Shown: positions 7,911-16,981, counted from the first letter of the stretch. The stretch: DNA of 64,000 bases from an uncultured Pseudomonadota bacterium (GCA_903875225.1 CAIQVJ010000134.1:1-64000), one strand, 5' to 3'. A program made the numbers and translations. The notes: a model not told the origin generated them from the letters alone.

Positions 7911-9290
7911 ATGCCGCCACCCTGGCTCCGCCTCCTCCCGTACGGCTCGACCCTCACGGTCTTCGACGAACGCACCGGGCGCGACGTCGCGCTCTCGGCC
8001 GACGGCCCCGGCGACCTCGGATCCCACCCGCGGCTCGCGCGGTCCGGCTTCCTTGCGCCGCTCGACCCCGCGCTGCTCATCCCGCACCGCAAGCTCCACC
8101 CCTTGTTCCTGCCCTTCGAGGGCGCGCTCCTCTGCCCCGACCCGTCCCGACATCCTCCCGGCGGCTGGTCCTGGCGGACGATCGACCTCGCACCGCGCGG
8201 CCTCGCGCTCTGGAACGCGGTGGACGGGCGCCTCACGGTGCCCCAGGTCGCGGCGCAGGCAGGCGTCCCGGTGGCCGAAGCGCTCGTTCGCCTCGGGGAG
8301 CTTGCCGCCTGGCCCGTCCAGGCCGTTCTGCTGCGCCCGGACCGGGTCCGCCCCGATCACCCGTCGCTGGCCCGCGTGGTGGGGCCACCACGAGAGCCCA
8401 ACCTGCGCGAAGCCCACATGTACACCGGCGGCGCGACCACGCTCGGTGACTTCCACGACGCGATCGACGACGCTGGAACACGCTTCGATCTCGCGGAGAC
8501 CACGCTGGCGCACGCCCTGGCGCTCCCCCATCCCGCGCTGGGCGGGCAGCGCTATGGCGAGCGCCTGTGTGACCGCCTGCTGCAGTCCTCGGTCCGCTGC
8601 GTGGAGGTCGGGGGTGGCACCGGGGAGCTTGGCGCCGCGTTCCTCGACCGGGCGCGGGGGAGGGGACTCACGCCCTCCTACCTCCGGATCGACCGATCCC
8701 CTGCGCTGCTCGCCCTGCAGGCCGAGAAGATGCCGGGCACCGCCGGAATCGTCGGCGATGCGCTGGCGCTGGCGCTGCCCGACGGGACCGTCGATCTGCT
8801 GCTCGCCAACGAGATCATCGCAGACCTGCCGTCCACTCGCACGGCGTCGGGCTGGTCAAATGACGGCGCGCTGCAGTTTGTCGGGGAGGTGGCGCGGGTG
8901 CTGGCGGCGGGCGGGACCGCGTTCCTGTCCGAGTTCGGCAGCGAGGCCGACGAGCCCGAGGAGACCGAGCAGCTGGACCACCCCGAGGTGTCCATCCGGT
9001 TCGAGACGCTCGTGCAGCGGGCGCGGGCGCTCGGGCTCCAGGCCCGGCTGGTCCCCATCGCCGAATTCCTGAGTCTCGATCTGGATGCGCACTGGCTGTG
9101 GCGCCCCCACCTGGGTGCAGTGCGGCACCTCGATCAGCGAGCCGGTCGCGCGCCCACCGCGGGACGCGCCTGGACTCCCGCGACGCTGCCACGCCCGGAG
9201 CATGCGGAAGGGCTGCGCTGGGTCACGCTGCGCGACGAGGGGCCGGGGCCGCTGCCTGGCCGGACGTGGGCGCTGTTGCTGCAGCGGTGA
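7911..9290 (+). CDS. SAM-dependent methyltransferase-like protein
   Basis: This 459-residue protein has a Rossmann-type SAM-binding motif, VEVGGGTGELG, at residues 231-241, followed by an acidic residue at the end of the second strand (LRIDRSP) and a third-strand motif VDLLLANEI. The region around residues 95-140 (GLALWNAVDGRLTVPQVAA) resembles a small winged-helix PqqD-like module. The order suggests a peptide- or protein-modifying methyltransferase, but no precursor peptide is visible nearby. The ATG at 7911 follows the preceding stop by five bases. A longer in-frame start at 7779 lies inside the preceding gene and is unlikely. Confidence 0.75.
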   Translation: MPPPWLRLLPYGSTLTVFDERTGRDVALSADGPGDLGSHPRLARSGFLAPLDPALLIPHRKLHPLFLPFEGALLCPDPSRHPPGGWSWRTIDLAPRGLALWNAVDGRLTVPQVAAQAGVPVAEALVRLGELAAWPVQAVLLRPDRVRPDHPSLARVVGPPREPNLREAHMYTGGATTLGDFHDAIDDAGTRFDLAETTLAHALALPHPALGGQRYGERLCDRLLQSSVRCVEVGGGTGELGAAFLDRARGRGLTPSYLRIDRSPALLALQAEKMPGTAGIVGDALALALPDGTVDLLLANEIIADLPSTRTASGWSNDGALQFVGEVARVLAAGGTAFLSEFGSEADEPEETEQLDHPEVSIRFETLVQRARALGLQARLVPIAEFLSLDLDAHWLWRPHLGAVRHLDQRAGRAPTAGRAWTPATLPRPEHAEGLRWVTLRDEGPGPLPGRTWALLLQR

Positions 9291-9291
9291 C

Positions 9292-9316
9292 GATCCGGCT
9301 CGAGGAGGCCCGGATC
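9292..9316. terminator. Hairpin between convergent genes
   Basis: GATCCGG (9292-9298) and CCGGATC (9310-9316) are perfectly complementary around an 11-base loop. The hairpin occupies the gap between two convergent genes and could end transcription from both sides, although there is no T-tract. Confidence 0.5.
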
Positions 9317-9947
9317 AGTCGACCGCCAGCACGTCGAGCATCGTGGCCTGGGTGTCGCTCCAGCGGATCAGCGCCACCGCTGCAGCGCCGATGGCATCAC
9401 GTTCCTCGGCCCCCGCGCCGTTCAGGTACCAGACGTGCGGGCTGTCGAGCATGGAGAGGGCGCCGTTCGGGCCCAGGGCGTAGCCGATCAGCTGCGAGGA
9501 CCCGTAGCCGTTCTGCAGCTCGAACACGCCCTCCACCGGGACAGGCGCCCCCTTCCGGATGACCAGCGAGCCCACGACCTGCCGACCACGGGCGTCCACA
9601 TCGAGCGCCCAGTCGTCGTCGCGCGCGGCACACTCCAGCATGCTCTCCTCCACGGCGACCACCGGTCCGACGGCGCTCGCCTTCACATGCGCGATGCACG
9701 TCCCGCGGATGCTGCGGGCGCCCGTCCAGAAGAAGCTGTAGGCGCTGCTCTGCCACTCCGACCCCGCCCTGCCGACATTCTTCCCCGTGGGGAGCCACGG
9801 ACGGCCCAGATCCTGGTACCGGGCCCCCCCGATGCGCCCGGTGTTCGCATCGGTCTGCTCGATGGGCACGGGAGGGCTGTCGACGAGGGTCGCCGGGAGC
9901 CGGACATCGGCAAAAGTACACGCCAAAGCAAACAGGATTGTATACAT
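9315..9947 (-). CDS. Hypothetical lipoprotein
   Basis: This 210-residue protein starts MYTILFALAC, a ten-residue lipoprotein signal with no Lys or Arg; no earlier start exists in the frame. After the anchor comes a short extended stretch and then a domain with many beta-prone segments (TCIAHVKASAVGPVV, GVFELQNGYGSSQL). I do not recognise the family. It converges with the methyltransferase gene, with its stop codon inside the shared hairpin. A GGTGGG stretch six bases before the ATG may serve as ribosome-binding site. The 133-base gap to the next, divergent gene is the most A+T-rich part of the neighbourhood and must contain both promoters. Confidence 0.7.
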   Translation of the reverse strand: MYTILFALACTFADVRLPATLVDSPPVPIEQTDANTGRIGGARYQDLGRPWLPTGKNVGRAGSEWQSSAYSFFWTGARSIRGTCIAHVKASAVGPVVAVEESMLECAARDDDWALDVDARGRQVVGSLVIRKGAPVPVEGVFELQNGYGSSQLIGYALGPNGALSMLDSPHVWYLNGAGAEERDAIGAAAVALIRWSDTQATMLDVLAVD

Positions 9948-10068
9948 GTGATCCCACCGTGAATGTAGTGATCATAAGCACATCGCGGGGTGATGACTGT
10001 CAAGACTGCGAATCCAGACCGCGAATATTTGGTTGTTGTCCTGGCCCGCCGAAAGCCTGATCCGTGCC

Positions 10069-10074
10069 TATACT
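10069..10074 (+). promoter_or_regulatory. -10 element, leaderless start
   Basis: TATACT lies exactly six bases before the ATG at 10081 in the A+T-richer divergent gap. No -35 hexamer is obvious at 16-18 bases and there is no Shine-Dalgarno sequence. If the mRNA begins about seven bases after the -10 element it starts at the ATG. Confidence 0.55.
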
Positions 10075-10080
10075 TTGTAC

Positions 10081-10500
10081 ATGATTACTCTGCTCCTTGC
10101 CTGCACCAACTTGACCGTCAGGGAGGACTCGGGCATGGCCCCCGCGCCCGACAGCGGCCCCGAGGTCGGTGCCTATGCCCTGCGCGACGGAACCTACGCC
10201 GAGCTCGATCACTACGGCCTGGTCGTGAGGCCCGACCGGAGCGCGCGCTTCGAGTCTGCCTGCGGCTACGCGGAGATCGCCTCCACCCCGGTGGTGAACG
10301 GCGCGCTGCAGTGGGGTCTCGACTGGTACTCCACGGAGGAGTCCGCCTCTTCGCCACATCGCCTCCTCCTGGAGGGGAGGCTCGTGGATGGCTCCATGCC
10401 GCACGACACGATCATTGCCACGATCACCTCCGAGGAGGGGCGTCAGAGCACTCTCTCGCTCGTGTACGGCGCCGTCTACACCCAACCCAGGTGCCACTGA
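10081..10500 (+). CDS. Small hypothetical lipoprotein
   Basis: This 139-residue protein begins MITLLLAC, giving an acylated cysteine at position 8, among the shortest lipoprotein signals in the window. A TTG further upstream in the frame (10033) would add 16 residues including an Arg, so the short form is likely but not forced. The mature part starts with a Ser/Pro/Asp-rich spacer and continues as a small beta-rich domain with two cysteines. No family is recognised. It is convergent with the FGE-like lipoprotein gene 61 bases downstream. Confidence 0.7.
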   Translation: MITLLLACTNLTVREDSGMAPAPDSGPEVGAYALRDGTYAELDHYGLVVRPDRSARFESACGYAEIASTPVVNGALQWGLDWYSTEESASSPHRLLLEGRLVDGSMPHDTIIATITSEEGRQSTLSLVYGAVYTQPRCH

Positions 10501-10561
10501 GCGCTCACTGTCGGGCCTTGTCGCACCGTCCAGTGTCATTCTGCACAGGCACCCAGCCCCC

Positions 10562-11392
10562 TCAGTTGGCGGACCGCCCGACACGGAACCCGAGCCCGTT
10601 GCTCGTGCGGTCGGGGAGGTCGTTGAAGCGATTGGAGATCCTGGAATACGACGCGTCGAAGGTCCAACCGCCGCCGCGGTACACGCGGACGGTGCCCGAA
10701 TCGGGGCCGGCTGGGTCGTAGACCGGGTCCCACGCGGGATCGGAGGATTGGTAGGGCTCGTACCAGTCCTGGGTCCACTCCCACACGTTGCCGCTCATGT
10801 CGTAGATGCCGCACGCGTTGGCGTCGAGATCTGCCGCCCGATGGGTGGTGGAATCGCTGTTCTCGTCCACCCAGCCGACCGACAGGATGTCGTTCGAACC
10901 GGCATACTCGAGGTCTTCCCCGCAGCGCGCCGCCGCCTCCCACTCGGCCTCGGTCAGGAGCCGGTACCCCGTGCAGTCATAGGGATTCACGGAGACCTCG
11001 CACTGCACCTTCAGGTCGGTCCCGGTGCATTCGTAGCACTCCTTCATGCCTGCAGCCGCGGAGAGGGCGTTGGCATAGGCCGCAGTCTGGTGCCACGAGA
11101 CCTGCTCGACGGGGCAGTCCGCCCCGTACGTGTCGCAGGTGGTGAAGTATGCAGGGTCGTAGCCCATCGTCTGCTCGAATTGCACCTGGGTCACCTCCGT
11201 GGCTCCCACGAGGAAGCCGCGGGTGAGGGAGACCGGGTGCTGGGTCTCGTCGTCCCAGCAGCTCCATTGTCCGGGTGTGCAGCCCATGTCGAAGGTGGTC
11301 GGAGGGACCCACAGGTAGCCCCCTTCGCGGGCCACGCCAAAGTGGTTCGTGCAGGCGGCAAGCGTGAGAAAGGCGAGGGGTAGGGCGTTCAT
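10562..11392 (-). CDS. Formylglycine-generating-enzyme (SUMF1)-like lipoprotein
   Basis: This 276-residue protein carries an FGE-sulfatase-modifying-factor fold: an N-terminal VPPTTFDMGC, the central GYRLLTEAEWEAAAR, then YDMSGNVWEWTQDWY, RGGGW and GFRVGR near the end. The signal MNALPLAFLTLAAC makes it a lipoprotein (C14, no charged residue before it). True FGE enzymes are cytoplasmic and use two specific active-site cysteines; here the cysteines are scattered (CYECTG, CDTYGADC) and no sulfatase gene is in the window. A surface-binding or non-catalytic role is therefore more likely than sulfatase activation. Its Shine-Dalgarno site lies in an inverted repeat at 11398-11409. Confidence 0.85.
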   Translation of the reverse strand: MNALPLAFLTLAACTNHFGVAREGGYLWVPPTTFDMGCTPGQWSCWDDETQHPVSLTRGFLVGATEVTQVQFEQTMGYDPAYFTTCDTYGADCPVEQVSWHQTAAYANALSAAAGMKECYECTGTDLKVQCEVSVNPYDCTGYRLLTEAEWEAAARCGEDLEYAGSNDILSVGWVDENSDSTTHRAADLDANACGIYDMSGNVWEWTQDWYEPYQSSDPAWDPVYDPAGPDSGTVRVYRGGGWTFDASYSRISNRFNDLPDRTSNGLGFRVGRSAN

Positions 11393-11397
11393 CGGTC

Positions 11398-11409
11398 GCT
11401 CCGTGGAGC
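11398..11409 (-). promoter_or_regulatory. Shine-Dalgarno site inside an inverted repeat
   Basis: On the minus strand GCTCC and GGAGC flank two bases, and GGAG is the ribosome-binding site about seven bases before the ATG at 11392. Pairing of the arms would hide the site. Confidence 0.4.
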
Positions 11410-11507
11410 AGGGGGGCTCTCTTCAAGGCCCGGCCGCCAGCGGCGGCACTCAGGGAGGTGCAAGTTGTGTGCCGGCCCAGCCCCCCGGACGCCCGCGCGC
11501 CGCGTCG

Positions 11508-12215
11508 CTACTCCAGCACGTAGGTCGCCGTGACGGTCAGCTCGAGCGGGGTGGTGCCGGGAGCGATGGCACCGTCCGCGTCGACGCTCTCGGAGAGCTC
11601 GGTCTGCGCCACGTTGCCGAACGCATTGCCGAAGGAGTACCCACGGCTCGTGCTGGCTCCGCCCTCGCTGACCGTCAGGACCGGTCCGACCTTCGCCCCC
11701 GAGCCCGTGGCAAGCTGCTCGGCCTTGTCCCTCGCGGCTGCGAGCGCCAGCTCCCGGGCGTGCTTCTTGTGTTCGGGCATCTTCGTCGAGTGGTAGTCGA
11801 CGTCGACCGCCGTCACCCCGCTGGCGACGGCGAGGTCGACGATGTCGGCCACGCGCTCGAAGTCGGGCGTCTTCACGTTGAGCAGCGTTGCGCTGGTGTA
11901 GCTGACCACCCGGTTGGAGCTGTCCCAGCGGTAGTTGGGGTTGTCGGTGGTACTGCACAGCTCCAGGGCATCCGGAGGCAGGCCGAGCGCGAGCACTGCG
12001 GTCTTGAAGGCCTGCACGGCGTTGGCGGAGGTGGTGTGGGACTTCTTCATGCCCGTCGCCGTCGCCTCGAAGGTGAGGTGGATCGTCGCTTCGTCGGGTG
12101 CCACGTTGATGCGCGCGGTCCCGGAGACGCTCACCTCACGCACGGGAGGCGCCGGCGGTGGCATGGGTGGTGTGGGCGGGGTGCAGGCGAGCAGGACGGC
12201 GAGCAGCAATGGCAT
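11508..12215 (-). CDS. SIMPL-domain (DUF541) lipoprotein
   Basis: This 235-residue protein begins MPLLLAVLLAC, a lipoprotein signal with the cysteine at position 11 and no charged residue. A Pro-rich spacer leads into a SIMPL/DUF541 domain, recognisable from VSVSGTARINVAPDEATIHL at the start, a central YTSATLLNVKT and the helix ARELALAAARDKAEQLA. Family members are periplasmic or outer-membrane proteins of unclear role. I chose the ATG at 12215 because it is preceded directly by GGAG and gives a proper signal; the frame extends further upstream but would overlap the divergent peptidase gene. Confidence 0.85.
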   Translation of the reverse strand: MPLLLAVLLACTPPTPPMPPPAPPVREVSVSGTARINVAPDEATIHLTFEATATGMKKSHTTSANAVQAFKTAVLALGLPPDALELCSTTDNPNYRWDSSNRVVSYTSATLLNVKTPDFERVADIVDLAVASGVTAVDVDYHSTKMPEHKKHARELALAAARDKAEQLATGSGAKVGPVLTVSEGGASTSRGYSFGNAFGNVAQTELSESVDADGAIAPGTTPLELTVTATYVLE

Positions 12216-12224
12216 GGAGACTCC
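12216..12224 (-). promoter_or_regulatory. Shine-Dalgarno site inside a palindrome
   Basis: GGAGTCTCC on the minus strand abuts the ATG at 12215. As at 6408-6416 the GGAG can pair with CTCC of the same nine bases. A TATA-like core at 12236-12241 lies between this gene and the divergent peptidase gene and may serve both directions. Confidence 0.45.
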
Positions 12225-12250
12225 AGTTGCCCGGCATATAGCCCCCGAAC

Positions 12251-13705
12251 GTGCGCGCTGACCTCCCGATCCTCCTCGCTGCCGCCCTCGGCGCCCTCCT
12301 CGGCTGGCCGCGCCTCCCAAACGCCGCCGGCTCGGACGCCCCCGCGACCGGATTCTCAGCAGACCGCGCGATGGGCCGCATCCGCGTCTGGTCCCCCGAG
12401 CCGCGGCCGACGGGCAGCGAGGCTCACGAAGCTGTGGTCGACTCGCTCGACCACGATCTCACCTCCCTCGGCTTCGACGTTCAGCGCCAGACCCCGGGCG
12501 CGTTGACCAACCTCGTGGCTTCGTCCCCGGGCGCCGGGCCCGAGGGCGTCTGGCTGGTCGCCCACAGCGACTCGGTGGCCGCCGCGCCCGGTGCCGCCGA
12601 CGACGGGCTCGGGCTCGGCGTCGTGCTCGAGGCCGCGCGCGCCCTCTCGGTCGAGCGCCCACCCGGCCGTCTGCACGTGCTGATCACCGATGGCGAGGAG
12701 CGTGGCCTGCGAGGTGCCACCGCGTTCGTCCACGACGCCCCGGCCGCCGACCGGCTCGCCATCAACATCGACGCTCGCGGGACCGAAGGCCCGGCCTACA
12801 TGTTCCAGATGGCGGGCTCCACCCCTGAGCTGCTGTCCGCATGGCGCGCGTCCGGCTGCGCGGCCCAGGCGACCTCCCTCGCGCAGACGGTCTACGATCT
12901 GCTGCCCAACGATACGGACTTCACCGTGTTCCGGGGGGCGGGCTGGCGGGGCTACAACTTCGCGCTCATCGGCGGTGCGTGGCGCTACCACACGGCCGAC
13001 GACACCATCGCGAACCTCGCCCCCCGCAGCGTCCAGCAGATCGGCGACTGCGTGCTTGGCCTCGCGCGGGCGTGGCTGGACAGGGCGCCCGGCCTGCCCG
13101 CTGCCCCGTCAGAGCGGGCGTACGCCCAGGTCGCCGGGCTCACGATCGGCGCCCCCCCTTGGCTCGTCACGCTCCTCGGACTCGCGCCGCTCGGCCTCCT
13201 GCGATGGCGCACTGCCCCGCGTAGCTGCGCCACCTTCGCGGCTGTCGCGCTGCTGACCGTGCTCGCCGGGGCGTTGATCTCCCGCGGCGCGCAGGTGTTC
13301 TGGCCCGGGTTCAGCACCGCAATCGCGGAGGTCCCGAACCCCGGTCCGCTCTACGCCGCTGTGCTCCTTCTGGGCCTCGCGGGGTGCGCCTTCCTGCGCC
13401 GGTTCTCACCGGACGGCATGGCGGCCCCGACGATCCTGCTCACAGCCGCGGTCGCGGGGCTCGCGCCTGCGGTCGGGTACATCCTCGTGCCCGGCGCCTG
13501 GGTCGCGGGCCTGCGTGGCCGGAGGACGTGGTGGCCGGCGGTCGTGCCGGCGCTGTTGGCGGGTCTGCTGCTGGGACCGTTCTACGCTGCGATCTGCCCG
13601 GCGCTCACCACCCGCATGTTGCCCGTGCTGGCAGTGGTGCCGCTGGTCACGCTCGGCGGGTTGTTTTCGAGGAGCGCGGAGAAGGGGACCAGCGCGGGGA
13701 GTTGA
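12251..13705 (+). CDS. M28-family aminopeptidase with C-terminal membrane domain
   Basis: This 484-residue protein has one N-terminal hydrophobic segment (residues 5-20), a zinc peptidase domain of family M28 and a multi-spanning C-terminal region (about 290-475). Expected metal ligands are visible: H105 and D107 in AHSDSV, D117 in AADDG, the catalytic glutamates in DGEE (149-150), D174 in INIDARG and a late histidine in WRYHTADDT. The architecture resembles vacuolar-type membrane M28 peptidases with the catalytic domain on the outer face of the membrane. The GTG start is the first available. It is divergent from the SIMPL gene with 35 bases between starts. Confidence 0.9.
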   Translation: MRADLPILLAAALGALLGWPRLPNAAGSDAPATGFSADRAMGRIRVWSPEPRPTGSEAHEAVVDSLDHDLTSLGFDVQRQTPGALTNLVASSPGAGPEGVWLVAHSDSVAAAPGAADDGLGLGVVLEAARALSVERPPGRLHVLITDGEERGLRGATAFVHDAPAADRLAINIDARGTEGPAYMFQMAGSTPELLSAWRASGCAAQATSLAQTVYDLLPNDTDFTVFRGAGWRGYNFALIGGAWRYHTADDTIANLAPRSVQQIGDCVLGLARAWLDRAPGLPAAPSERAYAQVAGLTIGAPPWLVTLLGLAPLGLLRWRTAPRSCATFAAVALLTVLAGALISRGAQVFWPGFSTAIAEVPNPGPLYAAVLLLGLAGCAFLRRFSPDGMAAPTILLTAAVAGLAPAVGYILVPGAWVAGLRGRRTWWPAVVPALLAGLLLGPFYAAICPALTTRMLPVLAVVPLVTLGGLFSRSAEKGTSAGS

Positions 13706-13879
13706 GCGGGTTGGCGGCCTCGCTCGCCCGGTCGCGCGGGTGACCGCCGCAGTGGAACGGCCGGCAGCATCGGATCGGTGGCCGGCGCGGGCTCGCGGCA
13801 CCGATCGGGGGTCGAACGCACAGGTCCCCGACCCATCGGCCCCTGTGCATCCAGGTGGCGATCGGTCGGCGTTGCCCGG

Positions 13880-16800
13880 TCACGCGGGCGGCGCGTAGCG
13901 GCCCCGTCGACGCCAGCCCATGATCAACGCCCCGACGATCCCGAGCGCAGCTGACCCGTCCGCCGGCGCCGTGGCGCAGCCCTTGCTCTTGCCGCCGCCA
14001 TCTGCGTCGGCGTCGGTGTCGGTGTCGGCATCGGCGTCGGTGTCGGAATCGGTGTCGGTGTCGGAATCGGCGTCGGTGTCTGAATCGGTGTCGGCATCGG
14101 CCTCGGTGTCGCCGGAATCCCCCGTGTCTGTCGGGCAGTCCGTGTCGTCGCCGTCGCCCGCGCAGTCGTTGTCGATGCCGTCGCAGGGGATCTCGGTGGC
14201 GCCGAGCGAGGCGGCGGCCTGGTCGTCGTCGCAGTCGCCCGCGCTGGGGAGCTGCCCGTCGCCGTCGAAGTCCAGCTCGGGACAGACAGCGGCGCGGGCG
14301 CCCATGTCGCTCGGAGTGCCGTCGCTGTCGGACATCGCGGGGTCGCCAGCGTCCCTGACGGGTGAGCCCGACGCCGGGAACAGCTCAACGTCGAGCTGGG
14401 GATCGGCGGCGATGTTCCCGTTCGTGCCCGTGGGGTCTGCGATCCCGCCCGCCCAGTCCCCGCCCGAGTTGCCCCACACGTCGCTGTACGTGAAGAACGC
14501 GGTGCGCGTGCTGCCGGGCCCGAAGATCCCGGCGCCGGTGCCGGCGGTGACGATGCTGCTGTCGAGCGTGACGTACGGCGCCCCGAGCACGACTGCGCCT
14601 TCGGTCGCGCTGGAGCCGGAGAGCGTGACGTGGTCGAGCCCGCCGACCTGATCGAACTCGATGTCGCCGGCGGTGCCCTGGTTGTGCTCGAAGATCGAGC
14701 AGCCCCAGGCGAGCCCGCCGTCGTCCAGGACCGCGCCCGGGCCCGCGCTGGCCACGTTGTGCCGGAACACCGAGCCGGTCACCGTGCCGGTGGAGTTGGA
14801 GATCACGAGGGCGCCGGCGTCCACCCCGGTGTTGCCCTGGAAGTTGAGCCCGGTCGCGGTGACCGTGCTGTCTTCAATCTGAAGCGCGCCCGCACCGCTC
14901 GTGGTCGTGTTGCCAAGGAAGCGGACGTTGGTGAGCGTTGCGGTGGAGGAGGTGATCACGGAGGGCGAGGTGCTGGTGCTGTCCTGGACGACGATGTCGG
15001 TGAGCGTGCCGGCGTCCTGGAGGAGCAGCGGGGCTCCGCCTGCGGTGCAGGTGAGCCCGTCGATGTCGATCACGGCGGAGGAGACGCAGGTCCCGCCGGC
15101 GGTGATCTGCAGGTCGGCCAGCGCCAGCGCAGGCCCGGTGATCCCGTCGCCGCCGGCGTGAAGGCTGCCGCCGGCCCAGGTGCCCCGGGGGAGCACGGCT
15201 CCGGTGCCGCCGGCCCGCACGCTCACATCGACACCCGCGAAGAACGAGCCGCTCTCGCCGAGGGCCACGCCGGTCCACGCCTCGATGGTCACCGACTCGA
15301 GGTGGGCGTTCATGCCCGACTCGGCGTCCTGCACGCCGATGCCGCTCTCGCTCGCGACGATGCTCGTGTTGGACGCCGTGAGCGCGGCGAAGACCGAGCG
15401 GGTCGCAAGGACACCGAACCCGCCCTCCGCCTCGATCGTGGTGTCGTCCAGCGTGATGACGGCCATGTAGTTGGTGTGCGCCGCCGTCGTGACGATCCCG
15501 TTTGCGCCGGCCACGATGTCGAGCCCGCTCGCCGTCAGGGAGCCGCCGAACTGGCTGATCCCCGAAGCGGTCGAGGCGATCGTGACGTCCGTGAGCGTGG
15601 TCGTGGAGGCGAGCTTCAAGCCGTGGTCGCCCGCGGTGATGTCGGTGTTCGAGAGGGTGACCGTGCCGTCTGTCGTGGCCAGACCATCGCCCGTGGTCTG
15701 CAGCGTGACGCCGTCGAGCGTGACGTCGTACCCGTCGAAGGTCCCGAGCGTGCCGACATCCGCGATGGTGCAGGACCGCAGGTCGAGCGGGTAGCCGCCC
15801 GAGACGAGGTCGTACCCGGAGATCGTGAGGTCCTCCCCGGTCGTCGCCCCGCCGAAGGCGGTACCCCCACGTCCGGCGAACGTGCTGCGGGCGATGTCGA
15901 ACGCGCCAACCAGTCCGCTCCCGGCGAACGCAGAGTCGACGATGGAGCCGCTGCCCGAGACGAGCCCGCCGTCCACGCTCACGTCGGAGAGGTCGAGGGT
16001 GCCACCGAGCACGTAGGCGGCGTCGTCGTAGCCCGTGAACGTGGTGCCCGACACGGTCGCATCAAGCTCCCAGCCGGCCTGGGCGCCGGTCGTGCCGGTG
16101 AACACGTCGTCCGTCGAGGTCCACTCGACCGAGTACACGCCCTGGGTGTTGGTGTCGAACGTGCAGTCATGGGTCGTCGCGGGCGTCGTTCCATTGTGCC
16201 AGGCGGTGAGATGTCCATAGGAGATCGCCGCCGAGTTGCGGGCAAACAGCGTGTTCCCTGCCTCGATCGAGCCGTCCGGCACGTAGATCGCCGCCGCGGC
16301 GTTGTCGGTGAACGCGGAGTCCGCGACCGTCGCGAGCGCCCCCCCGTCCACGGTGAGCACGCCGTTGTCTTCATAGGGGTTCGCCATCACGTTGTCGTGG
16401 GCGTTCAGCCCGGTCGCGTCCACGGTGCCCCCGCCCGCGTAGATCAGACCGATCGGCCGAGTGCTCAGGTTGTTGTCCCAGATCTCCAGCCCCACCAACC
16501 CCGTCACACAATCCTCCAACACGACCGTGTTGGTGGCCGACGTGTTGTCGGAGATCGCGATCCCGTCCCAATTCACCGTCGCGTCCGAGACCGTCAGCGG
16601 GCCGTTCACCAGCGAGAGCGCACCCCCGTTCCACGTCCAATCCACCCCCTCGGCCGTCCCCGGGTCGTCACTCCCCCACAATTCCACGTTCGTGAACGCG
16701 AACGATCCGCCCGCGGCCGCCACCAGCGTGTCGCACCCCGCGATCGACAGGTCCTGCAGCACGAGGTCCCCACCCGAAGCCGTCAGGCAGACGGCCGCGC

Positions 16801-16975
16801 GGGTTCCGCCGATGGTCGTGCTGGCCGACCCCGCACCCACGAGCGTCAGCGACTTCGAGCCGACGTCGATGCCCTCCTGGAACGAACCCGCCGCGATCTC
16901 GATGCGATCGCCGCTCGAAGCCGCATCGATGGCCGCCTGTACCGAGTCGCCAAGCCCGACGGTGAAGGTGGACAT
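13880..16975 (-). CDS. Right-handed beta-helix surface protein with Asp/Thr tail and MYXO-CTERM
   Basis: This 1031-residue protein consists of about 40 short parallel beta-helix turns rich in Gly, Ser, Thr and Asp (residues 1-900), starting directly with TVGLGDSVQAAIDAASSGDR. One Asp-rich metal-binding motif (GDCDDDQAA) follows, then a low-complexity stalk of Asp alternating with Thr, Ser or Ala, and a C-terminal tail with GGGKSKGCATAP, a hydrophobic stretch and GWRRRGR, which fits MYXO-CTERM surface anchoring. Oddly there is no signal peptide: ATG 16975 is the only start and an in-frame TAG lies just upstream. A -10-like TAGACT six bases before the ATG suggests a leaderless mRNA. Confidence 0.88.
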   Translation of the reverse strand: MSTFTVGLGDSVQAAIDAASSGDRIEIAAGSFQEGIDVGSKSLTLVGAGSASTTIGGTRAAVCLTASGGDLVLQDLSIAGCDTLVAAAGGSFAFTNVELWGSDDPGTAEGVDWTWNGGALSLVNGPLTVSDATVNWDGIAISDNTSATNTVVLEDCVTGLVGLEIWDNNLSTRPIGLIYAGGGTVDATGLNAHDNVMANPYEDNGVLTVDGGALATVADSAFTDNAAAAIYVPDGSIEAGNTLFARNSAAISYGHLTAWHNGTTPATTHDCTFDTNTQGVYSVEWTSTDDVFTGTTGAQAGWELDATVSGTTFTGYDDAAYVLGGTLDLSDVSVDGGLVSGSGSIVDSAFAGSGLVGAFDIARSTFAGRGGTAFGGATTGEDLTISGYDLVSGGYPLDLRSCTIADVGTLGTFDGYDVTLDGVTLQTTGDGLATTDGTVTLSNTDITAGDHGLKLASTTTLTDVTIASTASGISQFGGSLTASGLDIVAGANGIVTTAAHTNYMAVITLDDTTIEAEGGFGVLATRSVFAALTASNTSIVASESGIGVQDAESGMNAHLESVTIEAWTGVALGESGSFFAGVDVSVRAGGTGAVLPRGTWAGGSLHAGGDGITGPALALADLQITAGGTCVSSAVIDIDGLTCTAGGAPLLLQDAGTLTDIVVQDSTSTSPSVITSSTATLTNVRFLGNTTTSGAGALQIEDSTVTATGLNFQGNTGVDAGALVISNSTGTVTGSVFRHNVASAGPGAVLDDGGLAWGCSIFEHNQGTAGDIEFDQVGGLDHVTLSGSSATEGAVVLGAPYVTLDSSIVTAGTGAGIFGPGSTRTAFFTYSDVWGNSGGDWAGGIADPTGTNGNIAADPQLDVELFPASGSPVRDAGDPAMSDSDGTPSDMGARAAVCPELDFDGDGQLPSAGDCDDDQAAASLGATEIPCDGIDNDCAGDGDDTDCPTDTGDSGDTEADADTDSDTDADSDTDTDSDTDADADTDTDADADGGGKSKGCATAPADGSAALGIVGALIMGWRRRGRYAPPA
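14004..14110. repeat. Hexanucleotide low-complexity tract
   Basis: About 17 imperfect copies of gtcggn-type hexamers (gtcggc, gtcggt, gtcgga) encode the alternating Asp-Thr/Ser/Ala stalk of the beta-helix protein on the minus strand. Such a tract may change length by slippage in steps of two codons. Confidence 0.8.
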
Positions 16976-16981
16976 TGGGGC

